Assembly (NCBI GenBank): GCA_028696455.1
Contig: JAQVGZ010000018.1
Span: 1-34,788, forward strand
Direction of reading: 5' to 3'
DNA from: Desulfotomaculaceae bacterium
Lineage (GTDB): Bacteria; Bacillota; Desulfotomaculia; Desulfotomaculales; Pelotomaculaceae
DNA: 34,788 bases
Part shown: positions 1 to 7,078 of the stretch, one piece after another
Position numbering within the stretch: position 1 is the first letter of the stretch
How the letters are laid out: the number at the start of each line of letters is the position of its first letter
Position numbers and translations under genes: made by a program
Notes under the pieces: generated by a model
The model's database searches: none
What the model saw: the letters and a program-made list of their open reading frames with translations, nothing else
What the model was told of the DNA's origin: nothing

Positions 1-975
1 ATGGCTCTGATCCAGATCCCTACTCTGATCCGAGCCGGCTACCGGTACCAGCCGGTGCTTGAGCTCGGGCACCCTGGTGTGAAAAAGGTTTTTAACCTAA
101 TCCTGCCGGCTGTCTTGGCCATTACGGTCAATCAGGCGTATATTTTAATCGAAAAAATTATTGCTTCCGGAATGCCGGAAGGTAGTATTGCTGCTCTAAA
201 TTTTGCCAACAAGCTGGTACAATTTCCAGTTAGTCTTTTAGTAATGGCCCTGGGTACTGCGGTTTTCCCTACGATTACTAGAATGGCGACAACTGGTGAG
301 CGCAACGAGCTTTCTGTTACTTTAGTCAGGTTGCTCAAGCTATTAATCCTGGGGATGTTTCCAGCATGTGCCGGTTTAATGGTGCTGCGTTATCCCATTG
401 TCAGCCTGCTGTTTGAGCGGGGCGCCTTCGACCGGTGGGATACGGAATTAACAGCTTATGCATTATTGTTCTATTCTATTGGTCTGGCCGGACAGGCTGC
501 TAATATAATCCTTACCAAGGCTTTTTACTCGCTTCAGGATACCAGGACACCGGTTAAGATTACCTTGTTCACTGTTCTGGTCAACCTGGGCTTAAGTCTG
601 GTTTTAATCAGATTTCTTCAGCACGGTGGGCTAGCCCTAGCCAACTCACTTGCTTCGCTGACCGGCACGGCATTGTTCATGATCTTACTGGAAAGAAAGA
701 TTGAGCCTTTGAAATGGGCTGGACTGCTAAAGTTTTCCCTGCCAGTTTTGGTAGCCTCGGGGTTAATGGCCGCAGTCAGTTATTTTGTGAGCTTTGTTTT
801 GGCCGGATATCTTGATTTGAATTCTATTATTGGCCTGGCCATTCAGGTGGGTGTCGCGATGACGGCTGGAGTGGTAGTTTTTGCAGTAGCTGCCTTTGTC
901 CTCAGGGTTGAGGAGTTTGCTAGCATATGGAAATTATTAAGAGGTATTCCTACTGGCGGGATTAATAATAGTTAA
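1..975 (+). CDS. murJ: MurJ lipid II flippase, C-terminal part (gene enters from the left)
   Basis: This is the C-terminal 324 residues of a MurJ/MviN-family flippase, which moves the peptidoglycan precursor lipid II across the cytoplasmic membrane. The frame is open from base 1 and the family is normally about 500-530 residues, so the true start lies before the window and the ATG at base 1 is probably internal. Visible hallmarks are the segment ILPAVLAITVNQAY near the N-terminal end of this part, the FANKLVQFPVSLL and ALGTAVFPTIT stretches, and a series of hydrophobic membrane spans to the end. The next gene follows after about 100 bases, with no clear terminator between. Family identity is secure; only the 5' end is missing. 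Confidence 0.9.
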   Translation: MALIQIPTLIRAGYRYQPVLELGHPGVKKVFNLILPAVLAITVNQAYILIEKIIASGMPEGSIAALNFANKLVQFPVSLLVMALGTAVFPTITRMATTGERNELSVTLVRLLKLLILGMFPACAGLMVLRYPIVSLLFERGAFDRWDTELTAYALLFYSIGLAGQAANIILTKAFYSLQDTRTPVKITLFTVLVNLGLSLVLIRFLQHGGLALANSLASLTGTALFMILLERKIEPLKWAGLLKFSLPVLVASGLMAAVSYFVSFVLAGYLDLNSIIGLAIQVGVAMTAGVVVFAVAAFVLRVEEFASIWKLLRGIPTGGINNS

Positions 976-1073
976 ATATTTGTATTAAATTAGGGCAGTA
1001 CTAGGAAAATTAAATCGCCGGTATGAACCATTTTAGCAGCAGGGGCATACTCTAATGGCAGGAGGTGACCAGC

Positions 1074-1307
1074 ATGTTTAAAATTTCTGACCTGGGGTTG
1101 AGGGATACGGTAAACCTGGTTGATGGCGCCAAGCTAGGCCCGGTGAAAGATGTTCATATAGACATGGAAACTGGGAAAGTGCTGTCGCTGGTGCTGTCAG
1201 GGGGCAGAAAATATTTTGGACTTCTATCTGCTGGTAAGGATGTCGAAGTACCATGGGAAAAAATTAAAAAAATAGGAAAGCATACTGTATTATTAGAATT
1301 AGATTAA
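1074..1307 (+). CDS. YlmC/YmxH family PRC-barrel protein
   Basis: A 77-residue protein of the YlmC/YmxH sporulation-associated family, a single small PRC-barrel-like beta domain. Features seen are the opening KISDLGLRDTVNL, a glycine-rich turn LSGGRKYFGLL and the VPWEKIKKIG segment typical of the family. The start is taken at the ATG at 1074, because GGAGGTG at 1061-1067 is an ideal ribosome site 7 bases before it. A GTG at 1065 would overlap that site. Members occur in most endospore formers; their biochemical role is not established. It sits between murJ and the metK promoter. Confidence 0.85.
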   Translation: MFKISDLGLRDTVNLVDGAKLGPVKDVHIDMETGKVLSLVLSGGRKYFGLLSAGKDVEVPWEKIKKIGKHTVLLELD

Positions 1308-1334
1308 CCAGCCCATTTATTTTTTCTGTTATTG

Positions 1335-1364
1335 TTGACATTTCTTGTCCGGTTTTGTTAGAAT
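1335..1364 (+). promoter_or_regulatory. Sigma-A type promoter for metK
   Basis: TTGACA at 1335-1340 and TAGAAT at 1359-1364, separated by 18 bases. The -35 is perfect and the -10 matches at 5 of 6. The leader to the metK start is about 110 bases and contains the direct repeat and hairpin listed below. Confidence 0.75.
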
Positions 1365-1396
1365 CATGTAAACTAAGGTTTTTGTTTCATGTAAAC
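1364..1396 (+). repeat. Direct repeat TCATGTAAAC x2 at the metK transcription start
   Basis: TCATGTAAAC occurs at 1364-1373 and again at 1387-1396, a 23-base period (about two helical turns). It begins at the last base of the metK -10 box and runs into the early leader. The placement suits an operator for a dimeric regulator. No S-box (SAM-I) consensus was seen in the leader. The regulator is unknown. Confidence 0.4.
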
Positions 1397-1421
1397 GTAA
1401 GAATTGCAATACGCTGTTTAA

Positions 1422-1447
1422 AAACCTCTGCTCGGAGGTTTAATTTT
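1422..1447 (+). promoter_or_regulatory. Terminator-like hairpin in the metK leader
   Basis: AAACCTC (1422-1428) pairs with GAGGTTT (1435-1441) around a 6-base loop, followed by AATTTT. It lies 37 bases before the metK ATG. It could be a weak attenuator or simply a leader hairpin; the U-tract is short. Confidence 0.35.
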
Positions 1448-1483
1448 ATGCATTGTGTTTGTACAGGATAAGGAGTGATAATT

Positions 1484-2674
1484 ATGGCCAGGCGATTATT
1501 TACTTCCGAGTCGGTTACCGAGGGACATCCAGATAAGGTTGCCGACCAGGTTTCAGATGCGGTTCTTGATGCAATTTACAAAGAAGATCCACTCGCCCGT
1601 GTTGCCTGCGAAACTTTGGTTACTACCGGCCTGGTTTTGGTTAGCGGCGAGATCAGTACTAATTGTTATGTTGATATTCCCCGGGTGGTCCGGAAAACTA
1701 TCCGGGAGATTGGCTATACCAGGGCCAAGTACGGCTTTGACTGCGATACCTGTGCGGTAGTTACCTCTATTGACGAGCAGTCCAGTGATATTGCCCAGGG
1801 GGTAAACCAGGCCCTGGAAACTAGAGATGGTAAGGATACTGGTGATGAACTGGACTCCATCGGCGCTGGTGACCAGGGCATGATGTTCGGTTATGCCACG
1901 AACGAAACCGCGGAACTGATGCCCATGCCAATAGCCCTTGCTCATCGCCTGGCCAAACGCCTGGCTGAGGTCCGCAAGAGTAGGCTGGTTCCCTATCTCA
2001 GGCCGGACGGAAAAACCCAGGTGACCGTTGAATATGAGGGTAACCGCCCCTTACGGGTGGACAACATTGTTATTGGAACCCAGCATCATCCTGAGATCAC
2101 CCTGGCAGAAATCCGAAGAGATATGCTAGAAAAGGTAATAAAACCGGTTATTCCTGCAGAATTATTAGATGAGTCTACCGGTTACCTGGTCAATGCCACC
2201 GGCCGCTTTGTAATTGGCGGCCCCCAGGGGGACACTGGACTGACCGGGCGAAAGATCATAGTTGATACATATGGCGGCATGGCCAGGCATGGCGGTGGGG
2301 CGTTCTCAGGAAAGGACCCGACTAAAGTGGACCGTTCTGCCAGCTATGCGGCACGCTATGTGGCAAAAAATATTGTGGCTGCCGGGCTGGCCGAGAGGTG
2401 TGAACTGCAATTGGCCTACGTTATTGGAGTAGCTCGCCCGGTATCGATTATGGTTGACACTTTTGGTACTGGTAAGGTTGATGAGCAAACCCTGGTGAAG
2501 CTGATTAATAACCACTTTGATCTGCGGCCGGCTGCCATCATCAAGGATCTGGACCTGCGCAGGCCGATTTACAGGCAGTTGGCTGCTTACGGACATTTCG
2601 GGAGAAATGACCTTGATTTACCATGGGAGCGCGCGGATAAGGCAGATGTACTAAGTCAGCAAGCAGGAATTTAA
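1484..2674 (+). CDS. metK: S-adenosylmethionine synthetase
   Basis: MetK makes S-adenosylmethionine from methionine and ATP in the cytoplasm, releasing phosphate and pyrophosphate. The protein is 396 residues, the usual length. The N-terminal [13 protein letters not shown] motif, the central [12 protein letters not shown] and the phosphate-binding [16 protein letters not shown] segment are all intact. The start is set at the ATG at 1484, after ATAAGGAG. A GTG at 1475 lies inside the ribosome site and is less likely. The gene has its own promoter and a strong terminator, so it is probably monocistronic. Regulation may involve the leader repeat and hairpin rather than a SAM riboswitch, which I could not find. 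Confidence 0.97.
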   Translation: MARRLFTSESVTEGHPDKVADQVSDAVLDAIYKEDPLARVACETLVTTGLVLVSGEISTNCYVDIPRVVRKTIREIGYTRAKYGFDCDTCAVVTSIDEQSSDIAQGVNQALETRDGKDTGDELDSIGAGDQGMMFGYATNETAELMPMPIALAHRLAKRLAEVRKSRLVPYLRPDGKTQVTVEYEGNRPLRVDNIVIGTQHHPEITLAEIRRDMLEKVIKPVIPAELLDESTGYLVNATGRFVIGGPQGDTGLTGRKIIVDTYGGMARHGGGAFSGKDPTKVDRSASYAARYVAKNIVAAGLAERCELQLAYVIGVARPVSIMVDTFGTGKVDEQTLVKLINNHFDLRPAAIIKDLDLRRPIYRQLAAYGHFGRNDLDLPWERADKADVLSQQAGI

Positions 2675-2705
2675 GTAATTTAATAAATTGCCCTAAAGAT
2701 TTAAC

Positions 2706-2739
2706 AAAGCAGTTTCTAATGAGACTGCTTTTTCTTTTT
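2706..2739 (+). terminator. Rho-independent terminator of metK
   Basis: An 11-bp stem (AAAGCAGTTTC with GAGACTGCTTT, one G-U pair) around a TAAT loop, running into TTTTCTTTTT. Confidence 0.9.
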
Positions 2740-2794
2740 GTTGACACCCCTTCAAGTTACCTGGAATAAAGTGTCGTAAAGGGGGGGCGAACAG

Positions 2795-3253
2795 TTGAAA
2801 CTGTTGCTAGTGTCTTTGGTGTTGTTGATTGTATCAGGCATATTGATACTTAGGAAGCTAATCTGGTTCCACAAACAGGCCAGTTTTAGCATGGTCAGTA
2901 TTATCATTATTGTTAAGGACCAGGAGCAATGGATAGAGGGTTTTGTCCGTAAATTGTTTATATTATTAAAAAGTTTGCCTCAGGCTAAGGTCTTGTTTAT
3001 CAATAATGGATCCAGCGATAAAATGCTGGAGGTGTTGCGCTGCCTGCAGAGGCAATATCCATTTGAGCTGATGTCTGTCGCTGGAAATAGGCCGGAAATA
3101 AATATTCTGAAGCTGGTGAACATAGACAGTTTATACCCAGTATTATTGAAATATGATGCTAGGGGCTTAAAAGGAAAAGATCTTCTAAGTGCGCCTTTAT
3201 TTTCAGACCTGGCCCGCTTCAACGCAGGTAAATTTTTTGTTTTGTCGAAATAA
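2795..3253 (+). CDS. Small membrane-anchored glycosyltransferase-2-like protein
   Basis: A 152-residue protein. It starts with a hydrophobic segment (residues about 2-20), followed by a stretch resembling the N-terminal half of a GT-A fold: VSIIIIVKDQEQW, then VLFINNGSSDKMLEVL, which parallels the nucleotide-binding DDGSTDKT region of family 2 glycosyltransferases. It stops before any DxD metal motif or acceptor domain, so a full catalytic domain is absent. The start is TTG at 2795, 7 bases after a run of G residues (2778-2787). Its stop codon overlaps the start of the GGDEF gene (TAATG), which implies translational coupling. It may be a sensor partner or a degenerate transferase; function is unknown. 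Confidence 0.65.
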   Translation: MKLLLVSLVLLIVSGILILRKLIWFHKQASFSMVSIIIIVKDQEQWIEGFVRKLFILLKSLPQAKVLFINNGSSDKMLEVLRCLQRQYPFELMSVAGNRPEINILKLVNIDSLYPVLLKYDARGLKGKDLLSAPLFSDLARFNAGKFFVLSK

Positions 3254-4980
3254 TGGGTTTGAGGTGCATCCACTTGCAGTTAAGACAAAATTTTACTCAT
3301 ATCTTTTACACCTGGCTTGTAGTAGCCCTGGCGATCTGGCAGCTTTGCCTCCTTTTTCCTGCTCTGGATATGGACAGGGGACGGGATTTAATTTGCATTG
3401 TTTTTCTTGGGATGCTGGCTGAATGGCTGGCGGTTGCTCTCCCCCATGGACAGTTTTCAGTCAATTTTGCCCTGGTATTGTCCACCTTTTTAATCTTTGG
3501 GCCGGCGGCAACTGCCTGGGTCAGTGGTCTCTCCGCAGTTTTCGGGCTGGGTATTGCCAACCGGGGTGTTTCAGTGCGCACAACTTTATTCAATGCCTGT
3601 CAATACGTACTAGCAGCTATTGCGGCGGGATACGTCTTTAAACTATGCGCGGGTGTGCCTGGTCTGGTTAGTATGAGCAACGCTTTTCCGCTGGCTGCCT
3701 TTACCATATCTTATATTGTGATTAACCACCTGCTGGTTTATTTTTATTTGCTGCCAAAGCAATATTATTCCCCACCTGCGGCCTGGCTGGAGGCGTTAAA
3801 GTGGGATGGGATGACCTATCTGCTAACTGTTCCCCTGGGTTTATTGGTGGCAATCAATTTTGCGTATACAGGACTATCCGGCTTATTGCTATTATTTTCG
3901 TTAATACTGGTGCTTCAATTAATAATGCGCTTTTATATGAGATTTCTACTTAGGGAAGCTGACCGGGAGCTCGCTTTTTTTCATGAGGTTGCCATGTTTT
4001 TGGAAAAAGAGCCCAGACCACAAAAGGTGCTGGCTTATATCATAAAAGTTTCAAAAAGAGTGTTTTCCTATCATTCCGGGGTGGCCTATTTCCGCTCCGG
4101 GGATGGACGCGCCTACGTGCCGGTTGCCGTTTCTGGTCCTTATTCCAGGGAATTGCAAAATACCGCTGTCTATATGGGTGAGGGAATTATCGGCCGGTCT
4201 TTAATTAATCAGAAGCCTGAAATTGTTTTCGACTCCAGACGTGATCCTCGCACCCGGAATGAAGCTGGCTTGTGCCAGGTTATGCGCTCGTTGTTAATCA
4301 TTCCGCTTTTCTCCGGCAAGGAGGCGAGCGGAATAATTGTACTGGGAGATAAGGCCCCTATGTACTTTGATGAAAAACATATGCGTATTATGGTTGTCCT
4401 TGGTGGACAGGCAGCTATTCATGCCGAAAAATGGGCCTTGGGCAGCAGAATAGAATACGCGGCTTCTCGAGATGCGCTTACCGGTCTGTTAATTTCCAGT
4501 GCTTTTTATCAAGCTGTCATAGAGGTATGCGAAAAAGTGGGTGAAGAAAAAGCGTCAGTCGGGTTAATGATCATTGATGTGGACCATTTTAAATTATTCA
4601 ATGACCGTTATGGCCGTCAGTACGGTGACTGGCTACTGGCCGAACTGGCTGGTCTCATCGAAGATTGCACTTATGAAGATGAAATTGCCGGCCGTTACGG
4701 GGGAGATGAGTTCGCTATCTTGCTGCCCAATACTGATTGCAGGCCACTTATGGATGTTGCTGGTCGTTTAATTAAAGAAGTTAGAGGCGGCTACTTTTTG
4801 GAAAATATCGGGAGACAGGCTAGAATCACTGTTAGTATCGGGGTGGCGGAGTATCCGCGTGATGCCAGTGATGTCCCAGGTCTCTTCAGAGCAGCACAGC
4901 GGGCGCTGGAAAAGGCCAAAAAAGATGGCCGGGACAGGGCCAGCGCCGCCGTTGTTTCGATGATCGGATTATCCCATTAA
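3253..4980 (+). CDS. Membrane sensor diguanylate cyclase (multi-TM, GAF, GGDEF)
   Basis: A 575-residue signalling protein expected to make cyclic di-GMP from two GTP. Residues about 15-235 are a run of hydrophobic spans (MASE-like membrane sensor), about 245-395 look like a GAF domain, and about 410-570 form a GGDEF domain with an intact GGDEF at residues 483-487 (GRYGGDEFAILLPN). The RxxD inhibitory site that normally lies just upstream is absent (YEDE at the equivalent place), so product inhibition is probably weak or lost. The ATG overlaps the stop of the preceding gene by one base. No c-di-GMP effector was recognised in the window. Confidence 0.9.
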   Translation: MGLRCIHLQLRQNFTHIFYTWLVVALAIWQLCLLFPALDMDRGRDLICIVFLGMLAEWLAVALPHGQFSVNFALVLSTFLIFGPAATAWVSGLSAVFGLGIANRGVSVRTTLFNACQYVLAAIAAGYVFKLCAGVPGLVSMSNAFPLAAFTISYIVINHLLVYFYLLPKQYYSPPAAWLEALKWDGMTYLLTVPLGLLVAINFAYTGLSGLLLLFSLILVLQLIMRFYMRFLLREADRELAFFHEVAMFLEKEPRPQKVLAYIIKVSKRVFSYHSGVAYFRSGDGRAYVPVAVSGPYSRELQNTAVYMGEGIIGRSLINQKPEIVFDSRRDPRTRNEAGLCQVMRSLLIIPLFSGKEASGIIVLGDKAPMYFDEKHMRIMVVLGGQAAIHAEKWALGSRIEYAASRDALTGLLISSAFYQAVIEVCEKVGEEKASVGLMIIDVDHFKLFNDRYGRQYGDWLLAELAGLIEDCTYEDEIAGRYGGDEFAILLPNTDCRPLMDVAGRLIKEVRGGYFLENIGRQARITVSIGVAEYPRDASDVPGLFRAAQRALEKAKKDGRDRASAAVVSMIGLSH

Positions 4981-4995
4981 TAAGGAGGCGGCCTG

Positions 4996-5739
4996 GTGCT
5001 TTCCAAATTGTTTGATGGCCTGCTCGACTTGTTCTTTCCCCCACGGCCGGAATGTCCTTTTTGCGGTGCTTCCAGTAAAGTGGGAGTGGTTTGCGCAAAC
5101 TGCCGGTTGCGATTTAGAGAGTACCGTATGGCCCCTCATTGTCCCCGTTGTGGCCGGATTATGAGGCCGGAAATTGCTATTCCATCTGATATGGTACCAC
5201 TATGCCGCGAATGCCGGGTCCATGGCTGGCCCTTCGACCTGGCCCGTGCTTTAGGTCCATATGAGGATAATTTAAAGCAGGTGATCCACCGGCTTAAATA
5301 TGGGGGCAGTCGCTGGCTGGCCAGGCCGGTTGCCTCCTTAATGGCTGAAGTATTAGAGTTTGGGGAAATGCCGGTCATGTTTGATCTGATTGTACCAGTG
5401 CCCCTTTCCAGGGATAAACTTCGCCACAGAGGATTTAACCAGTCTGCCCTGCTGGCAAAAGAAATAGGCACTGTTTTAGGAATACCAGTGGACGAACGGT
5501 CACTAATAAAAGTACTGGAAACACCGGCTCAGACCGGTCTTAACAGGACTGCGCGCCAATTAAACCTAAGGGGTGCTTTCCAAGTAGCGAACAGGTCTGG
5601 CATTTATAGTAAAGATATCTTAATTATCGATGATGTTTTCACAACTGGCAGTACTATGTCAGCTGTTGCCACCACACTAAAACAATCCGGGGCGAAACAG
5701 GTATTTGGTCTTACGGCAGCCACCGGCAGGTATGTTTAA
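4996..5739 (+). CDS. comFC: ComF family protein (phosphoribosyltransferase fold)
   Basis: A 247-residue ComFC homologue, linked to natural transformation in Bacillus. The N-terminus has a zinc-finger-like set of cysteines (CPFCG, CANC, CPRCG, CREC; residues about 20-75). The C-terminal half is a type I phosphoribosyltransferase fold with VPVPLSRDKLRHRGFNQS and the PRPP-binding loop ILIIDDVFTTGSTM. GTG at 4996 is the start, behind TAAGGAGG immediately after the GGDEF gene's stop, so the two are likely cotranscribed. No comFA is visible beside it. Its position before hpf-secA-prfB matches the Bacillus gene order. Confidence 0.9.
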   Translation: MLSKLFDGLLDLFFPPRPECPFCGASSKVGVVCANCRLRFREYRMAPHCPRCGRIMRPEIAIPSDMVPLCRECRVHGWPFDLARALGPYEDNLKQVIHRLKYGGSRWLARPVASLMAEVLEFGEMPVMFDLIVPVPLSRDKLRHRGFNQSALLAKEIGTVLGIPVDERSLIKVLETPAQTGLNRTARQLNLRGAFQVANRSGIYSKDILIIDDVFTTGSTMSAVATTLKQSGAKQVFGLTAATGRYV

Positions 5740-5773
5740 AAATCAACAAAAAGCATCTCACACTTGTTCTTTA

Positions 5774-5780
5774 TTCGACA
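5774..5780 (-). promoter_or_regulatory. Spo0A-box-like motif (distal)
   Basis: The minus strand reads TGTCGAA, the core Spo0A box, in the comFC-csp intergenic region. It is a short motif, so a chance match is possible. Confidence 0.3.
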
Positions 5781-5845
5781 CCATCTGCGTAAACGTCTTG
5801 AGTTACTCACAATAAAACCATAGATTTTATTAGTTACTAACAAAC

Positions 5846-5863
5846 TTATCAACATTATCCACA
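5846..5863 (+). promoter_or_regulatory. Two abutting DnaA boxes
   Basis: TTATCAACA (5846-5854, one mismatch) is followed without a gap by TTATCCACA (5855-5863, exact consensus TTATNCACA). They lie about 100 bases upstream of the cold-shock gene promoter in a 304-base intergenic region holding no other gene. They could be a DnaA-regulated or DnaA-titrating site. No dnaA, dnaN or AT-rich unwinding element is near, so this is not argued to be oriC. Confidence 0.5.
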
Positions 5864-5898
5864 AGAACTTCTTCACAAACAGTCTTCAACACATTTAT

Positions 5899-5907
5899 TT
5901 TCGACAA
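5899..5907 (-). promoter_or_regulatory. Spo0A box
   Basis: The minus strand reads TTGTCGAAA, an excellent match to the Spo0A box (TGTCGAA core). It is 36 bases from the DnaA boxes and about 53 bases upstream of the csp -35. It suggests control by the sporulation master regulator; this is inferred from motif only. Confidence 0.4.
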
Positions 5908-5959
5908 TAGCAGAAGTGGATGAAGATACATGTATATTAGAAGTATAATGTGGAAAGGC

Positions 5960-5988
5960 TTGACAGAGTAATGTCCCTATGTTAACAT
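5960..5988 (+). promoter_or_regulatory. Sigma-A promoter for the cold-shock gene
   Basis: TTGACA at 5960-5965, a 17-base spacer, and TAACAT at 5983-5988 (4 of 6). It gives a leader of about 50 bases before the GTG start. Confidence 0.65.
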
Positions 5989-6043
5989 GACTATGCGTGA
6001 GTTTAATGACCCACGGAATTAAGTTTCTAGGAGGTATGTTTTT

Positions 6044-6241
6044 GTGTTAGGTAAGGTTAAGTGGTTTAACCAGGAAAAAGGTTACGGTTTTATCGAGAGG
6101 GAGGATGGTGGGGACGTATTCGTCCACTTTTCGGCGATTCAGGAAGAAGGCTTTAAGACCTTAAACGAGGGTCAGAAGGTTGAATTCGATATTGTCGAAG
6201 GCGCCCGGGGGCCGCAAGCGGCCAACGTTGCAAAAATATAA
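6044..6241 (+). CDS. Cold-shock domain protein
   Basis: A 65-residue single cold-shock domain protein that binds single-stranded RNA or DNA as a chaperone. It shows the [15 protein letters not shown] opening with RNP1 (KGYGFIE) and RNP2 (VFVHF), and the closing GPQAANV. The start is GTG at 6044, after AGGAGG at 6030-6035. It has its own promoter and terminator, so it is a single-gene unit. Close to CspA/CspB in length and motif order. Confidence 0.95.
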   Translation: MLGKVKWFNQEKGYGFIEREDGGDVFVHFSAIQEEGFKTLNEGQKVEFDIVEGARGPQAANVAKI

Positions 6242-6248
6242 ATGTGGT

Positions 6249-6275
6249 TAACCCCAGCCAGTCTGGGGTTTTTGC
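6249..6275 (+). terminator. Terminator of the cold-shock gene
   Basis: AACCCCAG pairs with CTGGGGTT around a 5-base loop and is followed by a short T run. Confidence 0.85.
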
Positions 6276-6325
6276 TTACTTAGTAGCTATCCGGCATTAA
6301 AATCCCTAGGCTTGCTAAAAAATAT

Positions 6326-6352
6326 GCAGGAATTGATCTTTGCTTAGGGAAT
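6326..6352 (+). promoter_or_regulatory. Sigma-H type promoter for hpf
   Basis: GCAGGAATT (6326-6334), 11 bases, then AGGGAAT (6346-6352). This fits every position of the sigma-H consensus RnAGGAWWW-N11-12-RnnGAAT. The ribosome site of hpf follows at about 6373. In Bacillus the hpf homologue yvyD is known to use sigma-H as well as sigma-B, which supports the call. Confidence 0.6.
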
Positions 6353-6387
6353 AATAGTGATCTAAGATACCAAAAGGAGGTGTTTCC

Positions 6388-6912
6388 ATGAAAGTACACG
6401 TGCGCGGCAGAAATATTGAAGTAACGGATGCGTTAAAAGAGTATATAGTAAAGCGCGTAGGCAAGCTGGATAGATACATTGACAATTTGGGTGACGCCCA
6501 GGTTACCATGACGGTTGAAAAGGATTCACACCGGATTGAAGTAACCATACCGGTTAACGGTATGATCTTGAGGGGTGAGGAAAGCACCGGTGATATGTAT
6601 GCCTCTACCGATTTGGTGGTAGAGAAACTGGAAAGGCAAATCGGAAAATATAAGGGTAAACTACAAAAACGCGGTGTAAGGGTAGTGAATGTTCCTAATT
6701 TAACGACACCTGGAGATAATGATGAAGAAGCGCCAAGGTTGGTGAGGACCAAGCGCTTTGCCATCAAGCCCATGCCGATTGACGAAGCGGTGCTTCAAAT
6801 GAATTTGCTTGGGCATAGTTTTTTTGTTTTTTTCAATGCGGAAACTGAGCAGGTCAACGTAGTTTATAAGCGTAAGGATGGTAATTACGGCCTAATTGAG
6901 CAGGAATTCTAA
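6388..6912 (+). CDS. hpf: Long-form ribosome hibernation promoting factor
   Basis: A 174-residue long HPF, which dimerises 70S ribosomes into inactive 100S particles in stationary phase. Residues 1 to about 105 form the S30AE ribosome-binding domain (VRGRNIEVTDALKEYIVKR). A linker precedes the C-terminal dimerisation domain (about 118-174, KRFAIKPMPIDEAVLQM ... GLIEQEF). The ATG at 6388 follows AAAAGGAGG. A sigma-H-like promoter precedes it and a terminator follows it, so it is transcribed separately from secA. Its position directly before secA and prfB matches many Firmicutes. Confidence 0.96.
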   Translation: MKVHVRGRNIEVTDALKEYIVKRVGKLDRYIDNLGDAQVTMTVEKDSHRIEVTIPVNGMILRGEESTGDMYASTDLVVEKLERQIGKYKGKLQKRGVRVVNVPNLTTPGDNDEEAPRLVRTKRFAIKPMPIDEAVLQMNLLGHSFFVFFNAETEQVNVVYKRKDGNYGLIEQEF

Positions 6913-6958
6913 TCAGAATCAAAAATAATGGTTACTAAATAAGTTGTTATACTGGTGC

Positions 6959-6982
6959 AGCGCCTCGCAGGGGGCGCTTTTA
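6959..6982 (+). terminator. Terminator of hpf
   Basis: AGCGCC pairs with GGCGCT around a short loop, followed by TTTTAA. Confidence 0.75.
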
Positions 6983-7002
6983 ACTTGATAATAATGCTTA
7001 AT

Positions 7003-7031
7003 TGACCATATCGTAATTATTAAAGTATAAT
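7003..7031 (+). promoter_or_regulatory. Sigma-A promoter for secA-prfB
   Basis: TTGACC at 7003-7008, a 17-base spacer, and a perfect TATAAT at 7026-7031, about 48 bases before the secA start. Confidence 0.8.
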
Positions 7032-7078
7032 AGCCCTGTATTATTTTTTGTTTTTGAACGGATTAAGAGGTGGTATAA

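Noticed and set aside
1341-1483. SAM-I riboswitch before metK
   Set aside because: The conserved S-box core sequences are absent; only a short hairpin is seen.
5846-5863. Chromosomal origin of replication
   Set aside because: Only two DnaA boxes, with no dnaA/dnaN genes nearby and no AT-rich unwinding region; a regulatory or titration site is more likely.
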